In this document: piece by piece, positions 53,247 through 62,043 of the stretch
Layout of the letters: each line of letters starts with the position of its first letter
Numbering within the stretch: position 1 is the stretch's first letter
Assembly (NCBI RefSeq): GCF_001701025.1
Contig: NZ_CP016793.1
Span: 7,130,001 to 7,194,000, forward strand
Source of the DNA: Lentzea guizhouensis
GTDB taxonomy: Bacteria > Actinomycetota > Actinomycetes > Mycobacteriales > Pseudonocardiaceae
DNA: 64,000 nucleotides
Direction of reading: 5' to 3'
The notes under the pieces: model-generated
The model's database searches: none
The model's input: the letters and a program-made list of their open reading frames with translations, nothing else
Told to the model about the DNA's origin: nothing
Position numbers and translations under genes: made by a program

Positions 53247-54473
53247 GTGGCACGTTTTGAGGTGGTCGGCGCGACGGTCGTCGACGGATCGGGTCGTGAC
53301 CCCGCCGACGTCGACGTCACGGTCGAGGACGGGCGCATCGCCGCGCTCGGCACCTCCGGCGCCCACGGCGAGCGGCTCGACGCCGGCGGCCTGACGATGA
53401 CGCCCGGCCTGATCGACGCCCACGTCCACCTGGGCCTGTCGAGCCCGATCCAGCCGCAGTTCTCGTTCCAGCTCAGCGCCGCCGAGATCGCGGCGGACAT
53501 CTTCGCCACGGCCGGCGCGACGCTCGACGCGGGCTTCACGACCGTGCGCGACACCGGCGGCATCGACGGCGGCGTCGTCACGACGATCGCGAAGGGCAAG
53601 GTCAGGGGACCGCGCGTGCTGTCGTGCGGACCGGTGCAGTGCCAGATCGGCGGCCACGGCTACTACGGAGCCGCCTGGGAACCCACCGAGCTGTGGAACA
53701 GCCACCACATCCCGGGCCTGGCGGCACTGTCCACGATGTCCGGCAACGCGGACGAGCTGCGGGCCAACGTCCGCGAGGCCTTCCGCCGCGGTGCCTCGTT
53801 CCTGAAGCTCTGCGTGACCGGCGGCGTGGTCGGCGCGCACGACCGGCTGACCGACACCCAGTTCACCGTCGAGGAGATCGCCGTGGCGGTCCAGGAAGCC
53901 GCCGCCCGCGGCACCTACGTGACGGTCCACGCCCACAACAACGAAGGCATCCGCAACGCTGTCGAGGCCGGCGCGCGCTGCGTCGAGCACGGCACCGACA
54001 TCGACGAACCCACAGCCATCCTGATGGCCACGCACGGCGTCGCCCTCGTACCCACGTTCGCCGTCGTCGAACACCTGCTGCACGACCCGGCCCAAGCCGG
54101 CCTCGACGAATCGGCCCGTTCGCGCGCCCAGGGCGTGCGCGAACGGATGACGCGCGCCCTCGCCACCGCCAAGCAGGCCGGCGTGCGCATCGGCCTGGGC
54201 TCCGACCTCATCGGCCCGGCCCAGCACCGCCGCGGCGAAGAGCTCAGGCTGCGCGCCCACCTCGAAACACCGATGGACACCCTCGTGTCCGCCACCAAGA
54301 CCAACGCCGAGATCCTCGGCCTGAGCGGCCAGGTGGGCGTCATCGCCCCCGGCCTGCAGGCCGACCTCGTGCTCTGGAACGGCAACCCGCTCGAAGACCC
54401 GGCCCTGTTCGCCGACCCCGCCAACGCCATCGTCGTCGTCCAGTCAGGACGCGTTGTGAAGGACCTCCGATGA
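53247..54473 (+). CDS. Metal-dependent amidohydrolase (imidazolonepropionase/prolidase-like)
   Basis: This 408-residue enzyme has the amidohydrolase metal motif DAHVHLG (about residue 57), a probable carboxylated Lys (FLKLCVTGG), two metal His residues (VHAHN, VEHGTDID) and the final Asp (GLGSDLIG). It would hydrolyse a C-N bond in a cyclic or peptide-like compound. GTG at 53247 follows TGGAGGACC. Its stop overlaps the next start (ATGA), so it is co-translated with an esterase. Confidence 0.87.
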   Translation: MARFEVVGATVVDGSGRDPADVDVTVEDGRIAALGTSGAHGERLDAGGLTMTPGLIDAHVHLGLSSPIQPQFSFQLSAAEIAADIFATAGATLDAGFTTVRDTGGIDGGVVTTIAKGKVRGPRVLSCGPVQCQIGGHGYYGAAWEPTELWNSHHIPGLAALSTMSGNADELRANVREAFRRGASFLKLCVTGGVVGAHDRLTDTQFTVEEIAVAVQEAAARGTYVTVHAHNNEGIRNAVEAGARCVEHGTDIDEPTAILMATHGVALVPTFAVVEHLLHDPAQAGLDESARSRAQGVRERMTRALATAKQAGVRIGLGSDLIGPAQHRRGEELRLRAHLETPMDTLVSATKTNAEILGLSGQVGVIAPGLQADLVLWNGNPLEDPALFADPANAIVVVQSGRVVKDLR

Positions 54474-55321
54474 CCACCATGCTGCACGGCTGCCTCGCCG
54501 ACACCGACTACTTCGAAACCCGCTCCAGCGCCGGCCACGCCTACGGCATCTGGGTCACCACCCCACCCGGCCACGACCCCGCCACACCGCTGCCCGCCGT
54601 GTACGTGCTCGACGGCAACTGGGCCGTGGGCATGACGGCCCCGCTGATCGTGACCCAGCGCGACCCGATGCAGCGCATCCAGCCCTACCTGCAGGTCAGC
54701 GTGGGCTACGCGGGCGAGGAGGCGCAGCACTGGGACCGGCTGCGCAACAGGGACCTGGTGCCACCCGGCGAACCGGTCGCTCAGGAGTTCATCGACGCCG
54801 TGGAGATGGGAGTCGACACGGGGGCGATGACACGTGCCCAGGCCGATGCTTATCTGGCGGAACTGCGCGACAGTCGGGCCGATGCGTTTCTGGGCTTTCT
54901 GACCGAGGAGCTGCATCCGCGGATCGAACGGGACTACGGCACTGCTGCCGATGGTCACGGGCTGTTCGGGTACTCCTACGGCGGGCTGTTCAGCCTGTAC
55001 GCCTGGCTGTCCGGCAGCGGGCTCTTCGACAGTGTCGGGGCGGGGAGCCCAGGGGTGGTCAGTGAGGGGTCTCGGGTGTTCGCGCAGCTGCGGGAGATGG
55101 GGGATCGTCCGTTCGCTGCGAAGCTCCATGTGACGGTGAACGAGCAGGAGCTGCTTGGAGAGTTGGCTGTCTATCGGAACCTTGCGAGGAACACGGCTGA
55201 TGTTCTGCATCGGCTGGCTTCGCGTGGGGGTGCTGTTACCAGTGCGGTGTTGCGGGAGACGCATGTGACCGGGTTGCAGGCGTCGTTCTTGAGCTATCTG
55301 AGGACCTGCCGCGCGTTGTGA
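54470..55321 (+). CDS. Alpha/beta-hydrolase esterase (IroE/Fes-like)
   Basis: This 283-residue esterase has AVYVLDGNW near residue 44 and the nucleophile elbow GLFGYSYGGLFSLY (Ser in GYSYGG), as in ferri-siderophore or feruloyl esterase-like proteins. No signal peptide is present. From about 54840 to the end the codons shift from C-ending to many T- and G-ending forms (GCT, GTT, CTT, GAT), unlike its first third and the preceding gene. It is translated together with the amidohydrolase. The substrate is unknown. Confidence 0.82.
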   Translation: MTTMLHGCLADTDYFETRSSAGHAYGIWVTTPPGHDPATPLPAVYVLDGNWAVGMTAPLIVTQRDPMQRIQPYLQVSVGYAGEEAQHWDRLRNRDLVPPGEPVAQEFIDAVEMGVDTGAMTRAQADAYLAELRDSRADAFLGFLTEELHPRIERDYGTAADGHGLFGYSYGGLFSLYAWLSGSGLFDSVGAGSPGVVSEGSRVFAQLREMGDRPFAAKLHVTVNEQELLGELAVYRNLARNTADVLHRLASRGGAVTSAVLRETHVTGLQASFLSYLRTCRAL

Positions 55322-55333
55322 GCGGGTGCGGTG

Positions 55334-56545
55334 TCACTGGCCGCGGTAGACGTTGGTGCGGTGCCAGGAGAAGTACGGCTGCGAGCCGGTGCGGTGTGCG
55401 CTGCAGCTGCGTCCGAGCAGCTGCTCCAGGTGGTCACGCAGCCGGCCGCCGAGTCCGTCCTCGAGCCAGGACCGCACCCGTCCGGTGTCGTCCACGGTGA
55501 CGTGGCCCAGCTCGAACAGGCTGTCGCAGCCGAACCTGCACGCCAGCATGGCCACGTTGGCGAGGTCGTTGCGTTCGTCGTCGGTGCACACCGACCGCTT
55601 CTTGATGTGCGCCGCGACGAGGAAGTCCTCGGGGTAGTCGTGGCCGCACAGGTCGCAGGGTGCGGCGGTGCGGCCACGCAGCAGCAACCGGCGCAGTTCG
55701 CTTTGCTCCTTGCGGGTGGTGACCTGCGCGGTGCCGTCGAGCACGGGGAACCGGCGGATGCGCACCGGGAACTCCGGGGCGTGCAACGTGATGGTGGCCG
55801 GCCGGAGTGAGACGACGGTGCCGGGGATGGTCGCCAGCACTGCTCCGACGAAAGCGGAGCGGTGGCCGAGCTGCTCGACGTTCACGAGCACCGATCCCTG
55901 GGCGTGCAGCCTCTCAAGCCCGGTCTGGACATCGGCGACGTCGACCCATTGACCGCCGGGCGATCGTTCGGTGGTCACCCGCACCCGCTTGTGGTCGGGC
56001 GCTACCTCGGTGATGGTGTTCACGTTGCCGGTCACCGTCTCGATCGGATCGCCGATGAGGGACTGCAGCAGGGCCAACGCGTCCGGTGCCGTACCGCGGT
56101 CGGCCGGCTGCGCCAGGTCCGCGGCCAGCCGGTCGACGTCGTCTGCCGCGTACCCCGGCACCCGCAGCCTGAGCCGGATCTGCTTGGTGGCGTTGCCGTC
56201 GGGGTTCCTGCCGATCCGCCCCTGTGCGCGGCCCAGCTTCCTGCGCAACGCCTCGAGGTCCGGCTCCGCCGCCAGCACGACCGGGGAGTCGACGATCGAG
56301 CGTTGGGACTCGGGCAGGTCCCTGACCGCGGTCGAGTCGACGACCCCGCTCTGCAGCACCGCGCCGCGCTCGCGAAGCCGGCGCAGCAACAGCTCCAGAG
56401 CGAGGTTGTACTGGTGGTTGCGGCCGTGCGGGCTTCCGGCGACCTTGCCGCCCGCGCTCCTCATGACCAACGCGAGGTGGTCGCCGTCCGCCTCGATCTC
56501 GAACTCGGCGTTGAGCACGGCCCCGGCGTCGTCTGTTGCGCGCAT
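55334..56545 (-). CDS. HNH endonuclease with N-terminal reader-like region
   Basis: This 403-residue protein ends in a compact HNH domain: CDLCG, a DFLVAAHIKKRSVC stretch with the central His, and NVAMLACRFGCDSLFELGHV. The N-terminal 150 residues (EFEIEADGDHLALVMRSAGG, NHQYNLALELLLRRLRERG) have the look of type IV restriction enzymes such as ScoMcrA-like proteins, but the match is not certain. It may cut modified foreign DNA. It stands alone, without methylase. ATG at 56545 is used; the frame is open to 56638. Confidence 0.65.
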   Translation of the reverse strand: MRATDDAGAVLNAEFEIEADGDHLALVMRSAGGKVAGSPHGRNHQYNLALELLLRRLRERGAVLQSGVVDSTAVRDLPESQRSIVDSPVVLAAEPDLEALRRKLGRAQGRIGRNPDGNATKQIRLRLRVPGYAADDVDRLAADLAQPADRGTAPDALALLQSLIGDPIETVTGNVNTITEVAPDHKRVRVTTERSPGGQWVDVADVQTGLERLHAQGSVLVNVEQLGHRSAFVGAVLATIPGTVVSLRPATITLHAPEFPVRIRRFPVLDGTAQVTTRKEQSELRRLLLRGRTAAPCDLCGHDYPEDFLVAAHIKKRSVCTDDERNDLANVAMLACRFGCDSLFELGHVTVDDTGRVRSWLEDGLGGRLRDHLEQLLGRSCSAHRTGSQPYFSWHRTNVYRGQ

Positions 56546-56634
56546 GCCTTCATGATCGACGCTCGCCGTGCTCTCTGTCCGGAAATTCGGCTCGGCTGGA
56601 CGGTCCTGTTCCAGACGAGCCGAGCGCAGGACGA

Positions 56635-56787
56635 TCACTCCGAGGGAACGGAGGGGTTCATGAGACCGTTCAGGTGCACCGCCTCACCCGCCTTCAGCCT
56701 GGCCCTGGTCACCACCCAGAGCCGGTCCATGCCGGTGCGGATCAGCTTCCAGGACGGCTGTTGAGCGTTTGACGGCCCACGCGGCAC
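56635..56787 (-). CDS. Possible 50-residue protein
   Basis: A GTG-started frame encodes a basic, protein-like sequence (QQPSWKLIRTGMDRLWVVT, then KAGEAVHLNGLMNPSVPSE). It lies in the 311-base gap between the HNH gene and a TPR-like gene. No ribosome site is obvious and no family was recognised. Confidence 0.3.
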   Translation of the reverse strand: MPRGPSNAQQPSWKLIRTGMDRLWVVTRARLKAGEAVHLNGLMNPSVPSE

Positions 56788-56856
56788 GGCGCGGCAGCCA
56801 GTCCTGCTGCGCCATGCTGTGTGCTGAACCGTCGTAGACAGGCTCAGGGGGAACCG

Positions 56857-57315
56857 ATGTTCACCGACCCGACGATGATCCGCATCGGCGAAGCGGTCGA
56901 GCTGCACCACCACCGCGGTCAGCGTGACGCCGCCCGTGACCTGTTCGCGCAGATCTGGACCGACATCGGTGGTGAGCAAGGGGATCCGCTGCACGTGTGC
57001 GTACTCGCCCACTCCATGGCCGACGTGCAGGACGACGTGCGCGAGGAACTCGCCTGGGACCTGCGGGCACTGGCCGCCGCCGACTCGATCACCGACGAGC
57101 ACGCCGCCCGGGCCGGAGTGACGCTCCCGGTGACCGCCCTGTACCCGTCCCTGCACCTCAACGTCGCGGACTGCTACCGCAAGCTCGGCGATCTCACCCG
57201 CGCCCGCGAGCACCTCCAGCTGGCGAGGGACTCGGTCGGCGCGCTCGGCGACGACGACTACGGGCAGCTCATCAAGGGCGGCCTCGCACAGCTGGAGCAG
57301 CAGCTGGCCGACTGA
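56857..57315 (+). CDS. TPR-like hypothetical protein
   Basis: This 152-residue helical protein resembles tetratricopeptide proteins of actinomycetes (AVELHHHRGQRDAARDLFAQ, LHLNVADCYRKLGDLTRARE, EHLQLARDSVGALGDDDYG). It probably binds another protein. ATG at 56857 follows CAGGGGGAA; a GTG at 56821 is the alternative. It converges on a LysR gene 11 bases away. Confidence 0.65.
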   Translation: MFTDPTMIRIGEAVELHHHRGQRDAARDLFAQIWTDIGGEQGDPLHVCVLAHSMADVQDDVREELAWDLRALAAADSITDEHAARAGVTLPVTALYPSLHLNVADCYRKLGDLTRAREHLQLARDSVGALGDDDYGQLIKGGLAQLEQQLAD

Positions 57316-57326
57316 CCGTGCCGCCT

Positions 57327-58223
57327 CTACCGCTGGGCGGCCTCCTGCAGAGCGCGCAACGCCGCCCGGCACGCGGGGCGGTTCGTGCTGCTGTCGCGCC
57401 ACAACGCGAACACCCGACGGCGGGGTGCCGGCAGCAGTGGCACGAACCGGACGCCCTCGGGGGTGGGGCCGCGGCCGAGCCGGGGGATGATCGCGACGCC
57501 GAGGCCCGCCGCCACCAGGGCGAGCTGGGTCGAGTGCTCCGAGGCCGTGTGCTGGATGCGGCGGTCGATCCCGTTGCGGCGCAACGTCTTCTCCAGCCAG
57601 CCGTGGCAGAGCTCGTCGCTGGGCCACCCCACCCAGTCCTCGTCGCGCAGCTCGTCCAGCGGGATTGCGGACCGGCCGGCGAACGGATGCCGGTCGGGTA
57701 GCGCCGCGTCGAGGACGTCCTCCAGCACCGGGGCGGACGAGATGCCGGCGGGAACGGTGAGCGGCTCCTCCGGCCAGTCCTGCACCACCGCGATGTCGAC
57801 GTCGGCGTGGCGCAGCTGGGCGATCGCCTCGCCGGGTTCCAGTTCCACGAGTCGTGCCGACAGGTCCGGGTGCCGCTGCCGCAACGTGTGCAGCACCGGC
57901 GGCAGCAGGCCTCGGGCGGCGGTGGCGAACGCGGCGACCGAGAGCGTTCCGGCCACGGCGCCGCGGTGGCCGGCGAGGTCGGTCTCGACGAGCTCGACCT
58001 GCTGCAGCAGCCTGCCCGCGTGCTCGGCGAGCAGGTCGCCGACGTCGGTCAGCCGGATGCCGCGGCCCTGCCGTTCCAGCAGGCGCTGGCCGACCTCGCG
58101 TTCCAGCCTGGCCAGCTGCTGCGACACCGCCGAGGTGGTCACGTGCAGTGCCTCGGCGGCGCCGCGGACCGATCCCGTCGTGGACACCGCGTGCAGCGTC
58201 CGCAGGCGTTCCAGGTTCAACAC
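57327..58223 (-). CDS. LysR-family regulator
   Basis: This 298-residue full-length LysR protein has the helix-turn-helix near residues 18-40 (SVRGAAEALHVTTSAVSQQL) and a normal effector domain. It is divergent from an aldo/keto reductase gene with 97 bases between; that region has TAGC-GAT-GCTA at 58226-58236 directly ahead of its GTG start, a possible binding site. It likely controls the reductase. Confidence 0.87.
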   Translation of the reverse strand: MLNLERLRTLHAVSTTGSVRGAAEALHVTTSAVSQQLARLEREVGQRLLERQGRGIRLTDVGDLLAEHAGRLLQQVELVETDLAGHRGAVAGTLSVAAFATAARGLLPPVLHTLRQRHPDLSARLVELEPGEAIAQLRHADVDIAVVQDWPEEPLTVPAGISSAPVLEDVLDAALPDRHPFAGRSAIPLDELRDEDWVGWPSDELCHGWLEKTLRRNGIDRRIQHTASEHSTQLALVAAGLGVAIIPRLGRGPTPEGVRFVPLLPAPRRRVFALWRDSSTNRPACRAALRALQEAAQR

Positions 58224-58320
58224 ATTAGCGATGCTACGCGGTCGCAAGAAGAATGTTTCGATTGTCTTAGCGGATGCGAGAAGCCAGTGTTGGTGCCGGA
58301 ACAACCGACAAGGAGCTTTC

Positions 58321-59148
58321 GTGCACTCGACTCTCGTCCTCGGCGGCGACCTCCCGGTCCACCGCCTGGGTTTCGGCGCCATGCGGATGCCCGCGAACGA
58401 CCCGGCCGCGGCGCACGCCCTGGCCCGCCGCGCGGTCGGCCTCGGCGTCACCTTCTTCGACACCGCCGACTCCTACGACCTCGGCCGCAACGAGGAGCTG
58501 CTGGCCGAAGCACTGCACCCGTACCCGGACGACGTGGTGATCGGCACCAAGGCGGGTCAGTGCCACCCCGGCGACGAGTGGATCCCGCTGGGCCGTCCCG
58601 AGTACCTGCGGCAGCAGGCCGAGCTGAGCCTGCGCCGGCTGCGGGTCGAGCGCATCGACCTGTTCCAGCTGCACCGGGTCGACCCGGCGGTGCCGCTGGC
58701 GGATCAGATCGGTGCGTTGCGGCAGCTGCAGGACGAGGGCAAGGTCCGGCACGTCGGGTTGTCCGAGGTCTCCGTCGACCAGATCGCCGAGGCGCAGCGG
58801 ATCACCCCGATCGTCAGCGTGCAGAACCGGTACAACCTCGTCGACCGGCGCTGGGAGGACGTGCTGGTGCACTGCGAACGCAGCGGCATCGCGTTCCTGC
58901 CCTGGCTGCCGATCGCGCCCAGCGTGCGCCCGGACTCACCGGTGGCCGAGGTGGCCCGCCGGCTCGGCGCCACCGCGGCGCAGGTCGCGCTGGCGTGGCT
59001 GCTGCGCCGGTCCGAGGTCATGCTCCCCATCCCGGGCACGTCCTCCCCGCGGCACCTCCAGGAGAACGTCCGCGCGGTGGACGTCGAACTGTCCGAAGAG
59101 GACTTCGACCGGCTCAGCCCGTCTCCCGCTCCCACAACGACTCGGTGA
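58321..59148 (+). CDS. Aldo/keto reductase
   Basis: This 275-residue TIM-barrel reductase has the catalytic set Asp/Tyr (FFDTADSYDLG), Lys (VIGTKAGQ) and His (LFQLHRVD), and the NADPH-binding end (PIPGTSSPRHLQENV). It reduces carbonyls with NADPH. GTG at 58321 follows AAGGAGC. Its end overlaps the convergent ATPase gene by 35 bases. Confidence 0.9.
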   Translation: MHSTLVLGGDLPVHRLGFGAMRMPANDPAAAHALARRAVGLGVTFFDTADSYDLGRNEELLAEALHPYPDDVVIGTKAGQCHPGDEWIPLGRPEYLRQQAELSLRRLRVERIDLFQLHRVDPAVPLADQIGALRQLQDEGKVRHVGLSEVSVDQIAEAQRITPIVSVQNRYNLVDRRWEDVLVHCERSGIAFLPWLPIAPSVRPDSPVAEVARRLGATAAQVALAWLLRRSEVMLPIPGTSSPRHLQENVRAVDVELSEEDFDRLSPSPAPTTTR

Positions 59149-61069
59149 GCTGCGCGACCGCCTTGTCCCGGTGCCGCCGGTAGGTGTTGAACGACAGGTG
59201 CAGCGACTCCGCGACCCGCTCCTGAACGCCGACCGGCCGCAGGAACGTGCGGTCGAGCAACACGCGGAAGTCCGGCTTCAGCACCGCGACGGCGTCCTCG
59301 ACCAGGTCCCGCAGGGTCTCGGCGGGGGTGCGTCCGGCCCGCCCGTGCCGCCTGACCATCCGCGAGCGCACCAGCGGGTTCGACCGGAGCTCCGGCGTGT
59401 GCACCGAGCGCAGGGCGGACCGGACCGCCTCGGCGAACTCCGGAAAGGACAGCACCTCGTCGGGGACGGAACGCGTCGTCGTGCCCAACTGGCTGGCGTG
59501 CAACAGATCCGTGTACTCCGCGGGGCCGGTCCGGCGCCAGTCGTGGGCGAACACCGGGAACCGCGACCCGCCGGCGGTGTAGCCGGAGACCACCGGGAAC
59601 CCCAGGGAGCCCATGGCGGGAGCCCACAGCTCGCCGTCGGCGAACGCGCCCACGAAGCTCCACGCCGTGTCGTCGCCGATCATGACGATGTCCAGCATCT
59701 GCCACGCGACGAACAGCGTCAGCGACGGTGACGGGCGCTGCCCGTGGTCGCGGTCGAGGAAGAACCGCCAGGCCCGCACCCGGTCACCGGCCCGCGGCGG
59801 GCCGTACTCCGCGGCATGCGCCCACATCGCGTCCACGCCGGGATCCACCCCGAGGCCGGCCCCGGTCAGGTCCAGGCACGCGCCGAAGCCGCGGGGATCG
59901 CCGCTCTCGGTGCGGAAGACCCGGAACGCCCCCGGCTGGCGCTCCATCCAGTGCGCCACCAGCTCGGCCTGCTCGGGTCCCTGCCACCGGGTGGTCATGG
60001 CGAGGATCGGCGCCCGGTCGTCGTCGCGCAGCCCGTCGGCGTGGGTTCGCATCGTCGGCGGCAGCGACGCCAGCGCGGCGTGCCGGGACCGTGCGCCGTT
60101 GAGCACGACCGTCATCACCATCAGGTCCAGCCGCTCCCGCTCGGTCGCCGCCGCCCGGACCTGGTCGCCGGACACGTCCAGCTTCCTGCGGTACAGGGCG
60201 GCATAACGGCTCGGGTCGCGCCAGCGCAGGTCGGCGAGGAGCGCCTCGCGGACGATGTCGTGCGGGTGCAGCCCGTATCGCGACTCGTCGACGAACACCT
60301 GCGTCCGCAGCCACGCGAACAGCTCGCCGGCGTCGTCGCCGATCATCGCGCGCAGCAGGTCCTCGGTGGTGACGAGCACCAGCGCACACACCTCCAGGGC
60401 GGTGCGGTGGCGGGGACTCGGCACCTCGCCGACCAACCGCGCCAGCAGCGCGCCCACCCCGCCGGGCACGTCCGCCAGGGTGTGCGGCTCCGCACCCCGG
60501 CGCACGGCGTCCACCATCATCGACAGCGTGAGCGGGTGGCCGCTGCTGATCCGCAGCAACCTGTCGTGCGACTCCTCGGGAACGCCCTGGGTGCGCAGGT
60601 AGGCGAGTCCCTCCCGCGGCGACAGGTTGTCGAGCGCGACGATCCGCAGCAACGTCCGCCAGGCCGGGTCCGCGCGCCACCGCGGTCCTGGACCGCGCCG
60701 CCCGGCGACCACCACCAGGCAGGACTCCGGCAGTGACGGCAGGTAGTGGTCGCGGACCCAGTCGTCGACCGGCTCCAGCAGCTCGTAGGTGTCGATGAGG
60801 AGCACCTCGGGCGCGTCACCGGTGGGCACGGGCAGCGCGCCCCGGTCGAGGGCCAGGTGACGGGCGTCGACGCGGACCGGCGCGAAGCCCTTCTCGGCGG
60901 CCGTGTCCGCGAACACGTCGAGCAACGCGCTCTTGCCCACTCCGCCGGGCCCGTGCACGAAGAGCACGCCGGGGCTGCCCAGCGCGTCCAGGAACACGGC
61001 GATCTCCTCGTCCCGGCCCGTGAACGACGACCGCCGCAGCTCCCGCAGGGCGTGTCCGAGTGAAGGCAT
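59114..61069 (-). CDS. STAND-type AAA ATPase, probable signalling regulator
   Basis: This 651-residue protein has Walker A GPGGVGKSALL (residues 40-50), Walker B VLLIDTYELLE (about 89-99), a sensor region (LVVVAGRRGPGPRWRA) and a winged-helix-like part (ALEVCALVLVTTEDLLRAM). Its last 80 residues (ESLHLSFNTYRRHRDKAVAQ) resemble a helix-turn-helix of the LuxR type. It is probably an ATP-dependent switch regulator. ATG at 61069 is the first before the family-like sequence. It is divergent from the cyclase gene. Confidence 0.75.
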   Translation of the reverse strand: MPSLGHALRELRRSSFTGRDEEIAVFLDALGSPGVLFVHGPGGVGKSALLDVFADTAAEKGFAPVRVDARHLALDRGALPVPTGDAPEVLLIDTYELLEPVDDWVRDHYLPSLPESCLVVVAGRRGPGPRWRADPAWRTLLRIVALDNLSPREGLAYLRTQGVPEESHDRLLRISSGHPLTLSMMVDAVRRGAEPHTLADVPGGVGALLARLVGEVPSPRHRTALEVCALVLVTTEDLLRAMIGDDAGELFAWLRTQVFVDESRYGLHPHDIVREALLADLRWRDPSRYAALYRRKLDVSGDQVRAAATERERLDLMVMTVVLNGARSRHAALASLPPTMRTHADGLRDDDRAPILAMTTRWQGPEQAELVAHWMERQPGAFRVFRTESGDPRGFGACLDLTGAGLGVDPGVDAMWAHAAEYGPPRAGDRVRAWRFFLDRDHGQRPSPSLTLFVAWQMLDIVMIGDDTAWSFVGAFADGELWAPAMGSLGFPVVSGYTAGGSRFPVFAHDWRRTGPAEYTDLLHASQLGTTTRSVPDEVLSFPEFAEAVRSALRSVHTPELRSNPLVRSRMVRRHGRAGRTPAETLRDLVEDAVAVLKPDFRVLLDRTFLRPVGVQERVAESLHLSFNTYRRHRDKAVAQLTESLWERETG

Positions 61070-61202
61070 GCACCCGACAGTAACCACACCGCTGCCCACC
61101 GGTTCTGGGCACCGGGTGGGCACCGGCTGGGCTGTTGCGCACGGGCCGGCGCGGTGACGATCTTGGTGCAGTCCTGCTCCCCGAGAACGAAGGAAGCCCA
61201 CC

Positions 61203-62043
61203 ATGGACACCAGCCCCGCCGACTTCCCGAGCAACTGGGGACGTTGGGGTGACGCGGACCAGCTCGGCACCGTCAACCTGATCACCGCGGAGGCCCGTGC
61301 GCGGGGTGCCGCGCAGGTGCGCACCGGGTGTTCGGCGGGCCGATGGCCGCTCTGCGGGCGGACACCACGGGCGTGCAGACCATGATGTCGTTCACCGGCT
61401 CACCGCCGCTGGCGATGGCCGAGCTGATGCTCGTCACCACGCACCACCCCGAGGTCACCCACCTCGACGCTTTGTCGCACATGGTGGCCGACGGGCAGGT
61501 CTACCCCGGGATCCCGCAACCGGAGAGCTCCGGGCCCGCGGGCGTGACCCACGGTGCCGCGGACGTGTTCGCCGGCGGGATCGTGACCCGCGGTGTGCTG
61601 CTCGACCTGGCTCCCGGTGGACAGCTGCCCGACGGGCACCCGGTCACAGCCGGCGACCTCGACGTCGCGGCGGCACGGGTGGGCGTCGTGGTGGAGCCGG
61701 GTGACGCGCTGGTCGTGCGGGCGGGCTGGGACCGGTCGCCGAGCACGGCCGGGCGCTGCCGGGGATGACCTCGGGCGCGGTCCGGTGGATGCACGACCGC
61801 GGGATCTCCGTCTACGCCGGCGACATCGGCGACGCGCACCCGCCGGTGCAGGGCGACATCCCCGGCGCGCTGCACCGGTTGGGGCTGCTGCGCCTCGGCC
61901 TGCTGCTGGTCGACGGCGCCCAGGCCGAGGAGCTCGCGGCCGTCTGCGCGGAACAGGGGCGGCACACGTTCCTGTTCGTGGCCGCGGTTCCCCGCATCCT
62001 GGGCACCACCGGTCTGCCGGTCAACCCGCTGGCGGTCTTCTGA
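61203..62043 (+). pseudogene. Cyclase-family (kynurenine-formamidase-like) hydrolase, two frameshifts
   Basis: Pieces in three frames add to about 280 residues: the start (FPSNWGRWGDADQLGTVNLI), the metal-binding centre THLDALSHMVADGQVY, and the end (HGRALPGMTSGAVRWMHDRG, ISVYAGDIGDAHP). The frame moves near 61325 and 61745; at both places a few residues seem to be missing. Intact members hydrolyse amides or lactones with a manganese or zinc ion. AAGGAAG precedes the ATG. It may be a decayed gene or suffer from consensus errors. Confidence 0.72.
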
